Of a stretch of DNA of 17,099 nucleotides, positions 1 to 7,219 are shown in pieces. The number at the start of each line of letters is the position of its first letter. Position 1 is the stretch's first letter. Source of the DNA: SAT2750 sp964476375 (GTDB lineage: Bacteria > Planctomycetota > Planctomycetia > Pirellulales > Pirellulaceae); assembly GCA_964476375.1 (NCBI GenBank), contig CAYYZW010000097.1, positions 1 through 17,099 of the forward strand, written 5' to 3'. The position numbers were made by a program, and so were the translations under genes. A model generated the notes under the pieces. That model did not search any database. It worked only from the letters and a program-made list of their open reading frames with translations, and had not been told where the DNA came from.

Positions 1-605
1 ACGTCCTTCGCGGTGCCACCGAGATGATCGCCCGGCAGATGGGAAACGCCCTGGTAGCGCCCATTGTCCCCTTTGTCCCCGAGGGTGATTTTGATCCGCC
101 AACAAGCCACATGCGTTATCCCGGCACGATCGGGGTCAGCGAGACAACCTTTCGTGCCCTGCTCACCGATATCTGCCGTTCCCTCCAGATCCATGGTTTT
201 CGCCGCATCGTGCTGATCGGTGACAGCGGCGGAAACCAGGCCGGCATGGAAGCGGTCGCCGACCAGCTTTCTGCCCGCTGGCAGGACCAGGGACGCACCA
301 CCCGGATTCGTTATATCCCCGAGTTCTATGACTATCCGGAACTGACTGAATGGCTCGAGTCGATGGGCGTTAACCAGCAGCCCGAGGGTTACCATGATGA
401 TTTTGGGATGACCGCCATGATCATGAGCGTCGACCGGGATGCCGTGCGGACCCGGCAACGAATCCGGGCCCGCCGCTTCACAATTAACGGGATCAACCTG
501 GCCCCCGTCCACAAGACCGTTCGCTGGGGGGAGGCCATTTTCCAACACCGCGCCGAAAAAACTATCGCCGGCATCGAGAAGGCATTCCAGCAAGAGACCC
601 CGTAG
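1..605 (+). CDS. creatininase family amidohydrolase, 5' truncated by the window edge
   Basis: The reading frame is already open at base 3 and stops at TAG 603-605, so about 200 C-terminal residues are visible. The N-terminal part, which should carry the E-x-H-G-x-H-L-P-type metal-binding motif, lies outside the window. Seen: the family-typical 'MRYPGTIGVSE' segment followed by a Rossmann-like strand and the loop 'IGDSGGNQAG', at the place of the usual N-G-H-G-G-N loop, and then a 'YHDDFGMTA' motif. Family members are metal-dependent hydrolases that open cyclic amides such as creatinine or act on formamides. The expected loop His is replaced by Ser, so the metal site may differ from classical creatininase. 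The ATG at 24 is internal and is not the true start. It is followed in the same frame by an aldo/keto reductase and then by a PLP enzyme, presumably as one operon. The substrate is unknown; the family call is fairly sure. Confidence 0.8.
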   Translation, partial: VLRGATEMIARQMGNALVAPIVPFVPEGDFDPPTSHMRYPGTIGVSETTFRALLTDICRSLQIHGFRRIVLIGDSGGNQAGMEAVADQLSARWQDQGRTTRIRYIPEFYDYPELTEWLESMGVNQQPEGYHDDFGMTAMIMSVDRDAVRTRQRIRARRFTINGINLAPVHKTVRWGEAIFQHRAEKTIAGIEKAFQQETP

Positions 606-608
606 GAC

Positions 609-1547
609 ATTCGAAAGAGCATACCCACCAGACAACTTGGGAAAACCGGGCTGGACGTTTCCATCCTCGGTTTCGGCGGCGGCCATTTCGCCCGCAAGCA
701 CATCAGCGTCGAGCAGTCGGTATCCCTTATCCGCCGCGCCATCGATGCCGGTGTTACTTTCATGGACAACGCCTGGGAATACCATGGCGGGGAATCCGAA
801 CGGCGGATGGGGATGGCGATCGAGGGCCGCCGGGACCAGGTCGTTTTGATGACCAAGGTCTGTGGACGCGACCGTGCGACCGCCGAAGAACACCTGCACG
901 AGAGCCTGGCACGACTCAAGACCGATGTTATCGACGTCTGGCAATTCCACGAGATCAATTACGACAACGATCCGGAATGGATCTGTTCTGCCGATGGCGC
1001 CCTGGAAGCGGCCGAGGCCGCACGCAAGGCGGGCAAGGTCCGTTTTATCGGTTTCACCGGGCACAAGCATCCTGACATCCTGCTCCGCATGCTCGGCATC
1101 GGGTTCGAATGGGACACCTGCCAGCTGCCGATCAACGTTGCCGATTACCACTTTCGCAGTTTCCAGCAACAGGTCCTCCCCGAGCTGCTGGAGCGACACA
1201 TCGGCGTGATCGGGATGAAAAGCCTGGGCGGAGATGCCCAGCTGATCCGTGACGGCGGCCTCACGGCGCAGCAGTGCCGCCGCTATGCGCTTTCCCAGCC
1301 GATCAGCACACTGGTCACGGGGATCGAGTCCGAAGAAAACCTCGACCAGGACCTGGCCATCGCCGACGGTTTTACCCCGTTCACCGAGCAGCAGCAGGCG
1401 GACCTGCGAGAACAGATCCGCCCGCTGGCCGGGGACGGACGGCTGGAATGGTACAAGACCACCCAGTATTACGATGCCAAGACGCACAGGCTTCAACACG
1501 GTTTTGACCCGGCCTCCGGCGGCCAGGCCGGGACCCCGGTCGAGTAA
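609..1547 (+). CDS. aldo/keto reductase with no canonical start codon at its proper N-terminus
   Basis: NAD(P)H-dependent carbonyl reductase family, TIM barrel. Numbered from the ATT at 609 it would be 312 aa. It opens with the classic first strand 'RQLGKTGLDVSILGFGGG' and carries the tetrad Asp53, Tyr58 (in DNAWEYHGG), Lys83 (in MTKV) and His114 (in WQFH). The spacing matches well-studied AKRs. A distal strand 'GVIGMKSLGG' and the C-terminal Leu/Glu-rich helices are also present. The start is the problem: the frame is continuous with the upstream creatininase through its TAG at 603-605. Between that stop and the ATG at 762 there is no ATG, GTG or TTG, only ATT 609, ATA 621 and CTG 651. Starting at 762 would delete the conserved first strands and leave 261 aa. 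The start given here is therefore a guess (non-AUG initiation, amber readthrough, or a sequence error or mutation). The following gene begins 10 bp downstream, implying an operon. Confidence 0.8.
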   Translation: MRKSIPTRQLGKTGLDVSILGFGGGHFARKHISVEQSVSLIRRAIDAGVTFMDNAWEYHGGESERRMGMAIEGRRDQVVLMTKVCGRDRATAEEHLHESLARLKTDVIDVWQFHEINYDNDPEWICSADGALEAAEAARKAGKVRFIGFTGHKHPDILLRMLGIGFEWDTCQLPINVADYHFRSFQQQVLPELLERHIGVIGMKSLGGDAQLIRDGGLTAQQCRRYALSQPISTLVTGIESEENLDQDLAIADGFTPFTEQQQADLREQIRPLAGDGRLEWYKTTQYYDAKTHRLQHGFDPASGGQAGTPVE

Positions 1548-1557
1548 AGGATTTGCC

Positions 1558-2781
1558 ATGAGTATCTACACGACACTTGGCGTGGAGCCGGTGATCAATG
1601 CCACCGGGACAGTCACCCGCCTGGGAGGATCCCGACTACGGCCGGCAGCCCTGGAGGCATATGCCCTGGCCAGCCAGGAGTCGGTACCGCTTGAAAAACT
1701 CCAGGCGGCGGCCAGCCGGCACCTGGCCAGCCTGACCGGTGCCGAGGCCGGGCTTGTCACCTCGGGTGCGGCGGCCGGCCTGACCCTGGGAGCGGCTGCC
1801 ATCCTCACCGGGCTGGATGCCGGCCGGATGGAACAGCTTCCCGATACCTCCAGCATGCCGCATGAGATCATCGTGGCGCGGGAACATCGCAGCGGCTATG
1901 ACCATGCCGTCCGGGCCAGCGGGGCGCGGCTGGTGGAAGTCGGTTTCCAGGAACAGGTCGCCGGCGCCGGTGTCCGCCGTGTGGAAGCCTGGGAATACGA
2001 GGCGGCAATCGGAGAGAAGACCGCGGGCATCCTGTATGTCGAGCAGGCAGGTGCCCATCCGCCACTTGCCGAGGTCCTGGCCGTTGCCCAGAAACATAAT
2101 CTGCCGGTGCTGATCGATGCAGCAGGCGAACTTCCTCCCCGAGAAAACCTCCGGCGACTGGCAACCGGCGGTGCGGACCTGGTCGTCTTTAGCGGTGGCA
2201 AGGCAATCGGAGGCCCTCAACCGACCGGCATCCTGCTTGGACGCCGCGACCTCGTCGCCGCTGCCGCAGTGCAGATGCTGGACATGGATGATCACCCCCA
2301 CATCTGGGACCCCCCGGCCGAGTTCATTGACCCGGAGATGCTTTCGGGAATGCCACGACATGGCATTGGCCGTTCCATGAAAGTATCCAAGGAAGCCATC
2401 TGTGCGCTCCTCGCGGCGCTCGACGAATTCGTTAGCAGCGACCCGTCCGGGCAACTGGCACTCTGGCGGACCTGGCTTGAGGAGATTCAGCGAGGGCTGG
2501 CCCGAACGACGGCCACCTGCAGGCTGCTGGAAAGTCCCGATGGACAGCGGCCCCCTCTCCTGGAGATCGATCCTGACCAGCACCTCCTGGGCCGGGATGC
2601 ATTCGAACTGTGCCGCGCCCTGAGGGACGGTTCGCCGCCCATCTACGTCGGCCACGGCAAACTGGATACGGGATCCCTCGTGATCAATCCGGTCACGCTG
2701 ACCGAGGACCAGGTATCATTGCTGGGAGGCCGGCTGATGGAACTTCTGACCGCCGGGACAAAAGATCCAGACGACGCCTAG
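1558..2781 (+). CDS. SelA-like/DgaE-like PLP-dependent enzyme (copy 1)
   Basis: A 407-aa fold-type I PLP enzyme of the family often annotated as L-seryl-tRNA(Sec) selenium transferase, which also contains D-glucosaminate-6-phosphate ammonia-lyase (DgaE) and other small-molecule lyases. Seen: N-terminal 'GVEPVINATGTVTRLGG', the cofactor-binding stretch 'LVTSGAAAGLTLGAA', Asp187 in 'VLIDAAGELPP' (pairs with the pyridine nitrogen), the Schiff-base Lys215 in 'SGGKAIGGPQ', and the family signature 'HGIGRSMKVSKEAI'. The ATG at 1558 is chosen because AAAGGA lies about 6 bases upstream and the homology starts there, although the frame is open from 1249. It is too short and too divergent at the N-terminus for a typical bacterial SelA, and no selC, selB or selD is in the window, so a metabolic role (beta-elimination or deamination of an amino or sugar acid) is inferred. 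A hairpin terminator overlaps its stop codon. Confidence 0.85.
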   Translation: MSIYTTLGVEPVINATGTVTRLGGSRLRPAALEAYALASQESVPLEKLQAAASRHLASLTGAEAGLVTSGAAAGLTLGAAAILTGLDAGRMEQLPDTSSMPHEIIVAREHRSGYDHAVRASGARLVEVGFQEQVAGAGVRRVEAWEYEAAIGEKTAGILYVEQAGAHPPLAEVLAVAQKHNLPVLIDAAGELPPRENLRRLATGGADLVVFSGGKAIGGPQPTGILLGRRDLVAAAAVQMLDMDDHPHIWDPPAEFIDPEMLSGMPRHGIGRSMKVSKEAICALLAALDEFVSSDPSGQLALWRTWLEEIQRGLARTTATCRLLESPDGQRPPLLEIDPDQHLLGRDAFELCRALRDGSPPIYVGHGKLDTGSLVINPVTLTEDQVSLLGGRLMELLTAGTKDPDDA

Positions 2782-2817
2782 GGCCGCTCCTCCCAACGGG
2801 CGGCCCGTTCTTTTATT
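2781..2817 (+). terminator. intrinsic terminator of the creatininase-reductase-PLP operon
   Basis: A perfect 7-bp GC stem (GGGCCGC at 2781-2787 pairing with GCGGCCC at 2800-2806) with a 12-base loop is followed by GTTCTTTTATT. It begins at the last base of the PLP gene stop codon. The T-run lies only on the + strand side, so it should end transcription of the upstream operon and shield the convergent cyclase gene, whose stop codon lies inside the T-run. Confidence 0.75.
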
Positions 2818-3610
2818 CCTGGTCAAAAACCAGCGCCACGGCCCGGCACCAGGCAGCACTTGCCTTTTCAATCTTCACTGGCAGACAACTCACGAAAAAA
2901 CCGGTCGAGGCCGGCAACTGGTCGAGATTGGCCAGTTTTTCAATCTGGCAGTACTCCGACGTGATCCCGGCAAAATGAGCAGGCCAGATGTGGCGACCAT
3001 CCCCGGTCTTTTCAAAGTCCGCTTTCATTGACGCGAACGGTCGGTCAAGCGTATAGGCATCAATACCAATCACGCGGATGCCCTGGTCGACCAGCCAGAG
3101 CGTACTTTCATGCCCCAGGCCCGGTTGCCGAAAATAATCCTCGCTCTCCAGGTGCTTGTCCGCCCCGGTCTGCAGAAGCACGATATCCAGGGGGTGAAGC
3201 TGGTACTCGATCCGATCCAGGGCTTCTTCCAGATCCACCACGTCGATCACCGCCCCGTTTTCTTTGTGCCGCATATCCAGGCAGACGCCCGGGGCAAAGC
3301 ACCACTCGAGCGGCACCTCGTCGATCCGCCGTGCCGGCGTGCCCGCCGATGTCGCTCCATAATGGTAGGGGGCATCGACGTGGGTACCGGTATGGGTGAT
3401 GGCCTGGATTTCCTCGATGGCCCACCCGCCCCCTTCCGAGAACACAAGGTCCTCGGCCGGGACGCCGAACAGGGACTGCATCTGCGCCGCCCCCTCGGCA
3501 TGGTCGACATAGCGAATACTGGCCGGAAAGGGTTCGCTGGCGGACTGGTGCGCCAGCGGAACCGAAAGGTCAATGATCCTCGCGGGCCTGGAGAGTGGTC
3601 GCTGGTCCAT
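2813..3610 (-). CDS. cyclase family protein (kynurenine-formamidase-like metal hydrolase)
   Basis: 265 aa, start ATG at 3608-3610. The protein begins with the typical 'RIIDLSVPL' strand and carries the cyclase-family metal motif H-T-G-T-H-V-D-A-P-Y-H at residues 73-83 (His73, His77, Asp79, His83). It continues with 'LDIVLLQTGAD' and a 'VIGIDAYTLD' strand, all as expected for the family. Members bind zinc or manganese and hydrolyse N-formylkynurenine, isatin or other amides. The residues here show an active metal site but not the substrate. There is no kynurenine pathway gene beside it, so kynB is not assigned. There is no signal peptide, so it is cytosolic. It is convergent with the PLP operon and divergent from the membrane protein gene at 3844. 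The Shine-Dalgarno is weak (GGGAA, about 15 bases upstream). Confidence 0.85.
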   Translation of the reverse strand: MDQRPLSRPARIIDLSVPLAHQSASEPFPASIRYVDHAEGAAQMQSLFGVPAEDLVFSEGGGWAIEEIQAITHTGTHVDAPYHYGATSAGTPARRIDEVPLEWCFAPGVCLDMRHKENGAVIDVVDLEEALDRIEYQLHPLDIVLLQTGADKHLESEDYFRQPGLGHESTLWLVDQGIRVIGIDAYTLDRPFASMKADFEKTGDGRHIWPAHFAGITSEYCQIEKLANLDQLPASTGFFVSCLPVKIEKASAAWCRAVALVFDQE

Positions 3611-3641
3611 GAAAAATGCAGGTTCCCGGAAAAAAGTTCGT

Positions 3642-3665
3642 GTTATGAAGCTCGCAAATCATAAC
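3642..3665. promoter_or_regulatory. inverted repeat, possible operator
   Basis: The arms GTTATGA (3642-3648) and TCATAAC (3659-3665) are perfect reverse complements around a 10-base centre, 32 bp upstream of the cyclase start codon. The size and placement fit a dimeric regulator site for the cyclase gene. No regulator gene is nearby and there is no T-tract for a terminator reading. It could be chance. Confidence 0.3.
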
Positions 3666-3725
3666 GTATTGACCGGGGGGGGTGCGTCAGAAGCAGGTAC
3701 AATCTCTCGCCGATTACCCCGGGTT

Positions 3726-3766
3726 CGGTTATTCTGAAGCGGCGAACAAAACCGATGATATAACCG
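3726..3766 (+). promoter_or_regulatory. candidate extended -10 promoter with overlapping inverted repeat
   Basis: TGATATAAC at 3756-3764 matches an extended -10 element (TGn plus TATAAC, 5 of 6 to consensus), about 80 bp before the GTG start of the membrane protein gene. No good -35 is present, which extended -10 promoters can tolerate. The -10 overlaps the right arm of a perfect 7-bp inverted repeat: CGGTTAT at 3726-3732 and ATAACCG at 3760-3766. The rest of the 233-bp divergent region holds a run of 8 G at 3675-3682 and nothing else I can assign. Confidence 0.35.
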
Positions 3767-3843
3767 GTGGTGGTGCCTGGCTCCGGCCGAAATGCCGAGA
3801 TCGCGCCGCTGATGTTCGAAGGTCACACCGGGAGTCTTAAGCC

Positions 3844-5676
3844 GTGGCAGAGATTGCCCCCAACCTGAAAGGCACTGACGCGGAACCCCAGAAACCGCGC
3901 CAGAACTGGATCGTCAACCCGACGCAGGACGTCCTCTGGATCATCGCGGCCCCCCTGATCGCCTGGGTCTGGGCCGCCTTTACCTTCCGGGCCGGGGGAA
4001 CCGAAGCAGTCTGGATGATCTTCATCGTCTTTAACGTGGCACATCACTTCCCCACCTTTATCCGCATCTACGGTGACCGGGACCTGCTCAGGCGGTACCG
4101 CTGGAACCTGCTGCTGGGACCGTTGATCCCGTTTTCTCTTTCCATGATGGTGGTCTATTTTGTGATTGCCAATGACCTGCCGATCATGACCATCCTGTTT
4201 CTGCAGGTGATTCTCAACATCTGGGATCCCTGGCATTTCCTGATGCAGCATTATGGTTTCATGAGGATTTACGACCGGCACAACAGGGCGCCGCGGAAGA
4301 TTGCCGCGACCATGGATTACATGCTCTGCTGGACATGGTTTGCCTTCATCCTGGTGGCCGCCAGCGAGTGGCTCTTTGACCTTCTCTACAAACTCTCCAG
4401 TGAGGGAGGGGTCCCACTGGTGATGTGGATTGACCGGGGGGTCTACGGCTTCCTCCACCAGGCGATCCTCGTCGCCGCGGTGCTGATGACCTTTTCCTAC
4501 GTCTATTACCTGGCCTGGTGCCGTCGGAAGGGTTATTTCATCAGCCGTGCCAAGTGCGCCCTTTTCCTGATCACGTTCGTGATGCTTGGCCTCTGTTACA
4601 TCAGGAACCCGGTCATGCAGACCCTGCTGCCCGGCTGGACATTCATGGCCGGTTTTGCCACGCTCGGCATGGTTCATGTGACACAGTACCTGGCCATCGT
4701 CTGGACCTACAATCGCAACCTGGCCCAGAAGCCAGAAAAAACGCGGCCGCGTTTTACCCGCATCTTTGGCAGGGGAGGAGTCGCAGTTGCGGGATTCTAC
4801 GTGGCATTCTGCCTGCTCTACGGTCTTCTCCTGACGGACGAGATCTGGTTGCCGATCGTCAGCCAGTTTGCTGATCAGAAGGTCTTGATCAAGGTCTTTT
4901 TTGGCACGGTAGTCTCGCTGAACTTCACCTCCACACTGCTGCACTATTATTACGACGGGTTTATCTGGAAAGTACGTCACAAGGAGAACCGCCAGAACCT
5001 GACCATGGCGGGCACGGCTGCCAGGCAGAATATCCAGCAGCCCGCCGACCCCTCTGCGACCGCCCATGCCTCCTGGTGGGACAAGAGTTCCGAGGCAGCC
5101 CCTGCAGGCAGAATCTTCCTGAAACAGCTCCTGTACTTCGGTACCCCGATCCTTTTTATCGTGCTGATGACGGCATCGGTTAGTCGCTCCTCACCGAGCT
5201 GGCCGCTCCGCCTGGCGACCCTGGTAATGACGTCCCCAGAGGACCAGCAGGCCGATGTGGACGGAGCCATCAAGGCGATCCAGCGGCAGATCAAGCTGGA
5301 AGAACACATGCAGGAGTTAAGCCCCAAGGCAAATCACCTGACTTACCTTGGCGACCTGAGGTACCTCCGCAGCCACCTGGTACGACGGCGTGCCAGTGAC
5401 CAGGGAAAGTGGGACCAGGCGGCAATCCGGGAACATGCCAGCCAGCTCCAGCTCGCCATCGATGCCATGCAAGAGGCCATCGACGACCACCAGGCCGGCC
5501 CCTTTCCTCACCGTGAGGACATGAACCTGGATAAACAAAGAGCGATCCAGCGGATCGACACCTGGAAAAATGAAATCAGGGACCTGCCGTTCGCCGAATT
5601 CAAGCTGGATCCGGAACGCCACACGGAACGAACCGCATCTCCTCCTGCACTTCTCACCAGGGCTGGAAAACAGTAA
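3844..5676 (+). CDS. large His-rich multi-pass membrane protein of unknown function
   Basis: 610 aa with about ten hydrophobic segments between residues 28 and 370, one more near 425-445, and a soluble charged helical tail (about 455-600). The GTG start is fixed by GGGAG 9 bases upstream and an in-frame TAA at 3838-3840. Conserved-looking polar residues sit in or beside membrane segments: 'NVAHHFPTF' (65-72), 'DPWHFLMQHYGFMRIYD' (128-144), 'MVHVTQYLAIVW' (276-287) and 'LHYYYDGFIWKVRH' (366-379). Paired His residues at membrane faces recall metal- or haem-binding integral membrane enzymes, but this is only an analogy; I do not recognise the family. The truncated gene at 16164 shares the same layout and a W-H-x3-Q-x2-G motif. 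NhaA follows on the same strand 112 bp downstream. Alternatives are a transporter or a lipid-modifying enzyme. Confidence 0.75.
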   Translation: MAEIAPNLKGTDAEPQKPRQNWIVNPTQDVLWIIAAPLIAWVWAAFTFRAGGTEAVWMIFIVFNVAHHFPTFIRIYGDRDLLRRYRWNLLLGPLIPFSLSMMVVYFVIANDLPIMTILFLQVILNIWDPWHFLMQHYGFMRIYDRHNRAPRKIAATMDYMLCWTWFAFILVAASEWLFDLLYKLSSEGGVPLVMWIDRGVYGFLHQAILVAAVLMTFSYVYYLAWCRRKGYFISRAKCALFLITFVMLGLCYIRNPVMQTLLPGWTFMAGFATLGMVHVTQYLAIVWTYNRNLAQKPEKTRPRFTRIFGRGGVAVAGFYVAFCLLYGLLLTDEIWLPIVSQFADQKVLIKVFFGTVVSLNFTSTLLHYYYDGFIWKVRHKENRQNLTMAGTAARQNIQQPADPSATAHASWWDKSSEAAPAGRIFLKQLLYFGTPILFIVLMTASVSRSSPSWPLRLATLVMTSPEDQQADVDGAIKAIQRQIKLEEHMQELSPKANHLTYLGDLRYLRSHLVRRRASDQGKWDQAAIREHASQLQLAIDAMQEAIDDHQAGPFPHREDMNLDKQRAIQRIDTWKNEIRDLPFAEFKLDPERHTERTASPPALLTRAGKQ

Positions 5677-5788
5677 TCTTTTACTCGCGGCTTGTGTCGA
5701 TACCCGTTCACTGGCTCGAAGCCTGGGACCATCACATACTGACACTGGGCCTGGCAACTCACATCCCGGGAATCGGTCATTCCACCCC

Positions 5789-7219
5789 ATGCCTGACGCA
5801 CCTGAACAACGCCGTCGCCGACCGATCCGGTTCTTGTTCGAGAACTCCATCTTCCTTATCGTGGGCGCCGTTGTGGCGATCCTCTGGGCCAATATCGACC
5901 CGGACCAGGTGAACCAGGACGGTGAAATCACCCACCAACACAGCTACGGACGTTTTGTCCATTTTGCGGTGCTGGGGGCAGACGAGGCCCATCATCCCTC
6001 AGGAGAGCACCGGACTGACGAGGCGCCGATTCTGCGGGGCTGGACCGGAACCCTTTACCGCAAGCTGATTCAACGTCCTGACGTGGAAGGACATGCTCAC
6101 GGGGTCACGATCCATTTCCTGGTCAATGACCTTTTGATGGCACTTTTCTTTGCGATTGCTGCTTGCGAGGTATGGGAGGCCCTGCTGCCTGGCGGTGCAC
6201 TATCCAATCCTCGCAAGGCAGTCACGCCCCTGATGGCCACGCTGGGAGGCATCCTTGGCCCGGTGGCGGTTTACCTGGGCGGGGTGATCTGGTTCCAGGA
6301 ATATGACACCCTGGGACGCGGCTGGGCTGTCCCCTGCGCCACCGACATCGCTTTCAGTTACCTGGTAGCACGGTTTATTTTCGGTGCCGGGCATCCGGCG
6401 ATCGTTTTCCTGTTGTTGCTGGCAATCGCGGATGATGCAGCAGGCCTGGCGATCCTTGCGGTTGCCTACCCCGTCAAGCCTATCGACCCCAGCTGGTTCC
6501 TGCTCACGCTTGCAGCCATGGGGACCTGTTTCCTTTTCCGCAGGTTCCGCCTGCGGAGTTTCTGGTGGTACCTGCTGGTGCCGGGCATGATGTGCTGGAC
6601 CTCGTTTGACATGGCCGGCGTCCACCCGGCACTGGGGCTGGTACCCATCATTCCCTGCCTACCCCATGCCCACACCGACCTGGGGCTTTTTGCCCGGGAG
6701 GAACTTTCCCGCAAGGACACGCTCAGCGAGTTTGTCGCCTGGTGGAAAAACCCGGTCGAATTAATCCTTGGGCTGTTCGGGCTTGTGAATGCCGGCGTGG
6801 TTTTCAGTAGCGTTGGGACGGGCACCTGGATGGTGCTGGCTGGGCTGCTGATCGGCAAGCCACTGGGAATTGTCCTCTTCACCTGGATCTCCAAACGCAT
6901 CTTCAGACTGGAAATGCCCGACGGCATGTCCTATCGCCATGTGACCGTGGTCGGAGTCATAGCCGGTATCGGTTTCACCGTCGCCCTGTTTGTTTCTACC
7001 GCCGCTTTCCAGGACCCCGGCCCGGTCCAGGACTCGGTCAAGATGGGGGCCCTGCTTAGTTTTGCGGCCGCCCTGCTGGCATTTCTCGTGGCTCGAATAC
7101 TGAAGATCCGTCCGTTCTCCGGCAGCATCGACGACCTGCCACCAGCAGAAACGACGTCGGAGGACGATACGCCCGGTGAGGATCCTCCGGTCACTCCAGA
7201 TCACGTGCCAGCGATCTAA
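5789..7219 (+). CDS. nhaA: NhaA-family Na+/H+ antiporter with a His-rich insert
   Basis: 476 aa, inner membrane, expected to exchange sodium for protons. Family landmarks are present: 'ATDIAFS' (Asp186, matching the TM4 Asp133 of E. coli NhaA), 'LLAIADDA' with the Asp215-Asp216 ion-site pair, 'GVHPALGLVPI', Lys357 in 'IGKPLGI' (the Lys300 counterpart) and 'GIGFTVALFVSTAAF' near the C-terminus. Between TM1 and the TM2 'NDLLMALFF' segment lies an unusually long loop (about residues 42-110) with nine His residues. It falls where the dimer beta-hairpin sits in E. coli NhaA. The C-terminus is an acidic Pro-rich tail. The ATG at 5789 is chosen because homology begins just after it. No clear ribosome-binding site is seen, and the frame is open much further upstream without family-like sequence. 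The 3' end overlaps the opposing phosphodiesterase gene by 29 bp. Confidence 0.85.
   Translation: MPDAPEQRRRRPIRFLFENSIFLIVGAVVAILWANIDPDQVNQDGEITHQHSYGRFVHFAVLGADEAHHPSGEHRTDEAPILRGWTGTLYRKLIQRPDVEGHAHGVTIHFLVNDLLMALFFAIAACEVWEALLPGGALSNPRKAVTPLMATLGGILGPVAVYLGGVIWFQEYDTLGRGWAVPCATDIAFSYLVARFIFGAGHPAIVFLLLLAIADDAAGLAILAVAYPVKPIDPSWFLLTLAAMGTCFLFRRFRLRSFWWYLLVPGMMCWTSFDMAGVHPALGLVPIIPCLPHAHTDLGLFAREELSRKDTLSEFVAWWKNPVELILGLFGLVNAGVVFSSVGTGTWMVLAGLLIGKPLGIVLFTWISKRIFRLEMPDGMSYRHVTVVGVIAGIGFTVALFVSTAAFQDPGPVQDSVKMGALLSFAAALLAFLVARILKIRPFSGSIDDLPPAETTSEDDTPGEDPPVTPDHVPAI

Noticed and set aside
1249..1557. N-terminal extension of the first PLP enzyme overlapping the reductase gene
   Set aside because: The extra 103 residues are low-complexity Arg/Ser/Pro text from the wrong frame of the reductase. 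The ATG at 1558 has a ribosome-binding site and starts the homology.
1636..2655. A 339-aa minus-strand frame opposite the first PLP enzyme
   Set aside because: Antisense shadow of a strongly supported gene.
1558..2781. Selenocysteine synthase (selA) annotation for the PLP enzymes
   Set aside because: Both are shorter than typical SelA, lack its N-terminal tRNA-binding region, and have no selenocysteine genes beside them.
3669..3703. TTGACC ... TACAAT as a sigma70 promoter
   Set aside because: Both boxes look good but the spacer is 23 bases, far from the 16-18 optimum; the extended -10 at 3756 is the better candidate.
3823..5067. A 414-aa open frame on the minus strand opposite the membrane protein gene
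   Set aside because: Its translation is rich in His, Pro, Gly and Gln with no domain, and it mirrors the codon bias of the real + strand gene, which has clear membrane helices.
5570..5788. N-terminal extension of NhaA overlapping the membrane protein gene
   Set aside because: The sequence is unlike any NhaA N-terminus and reads through the end of the upstream gene in another frame.
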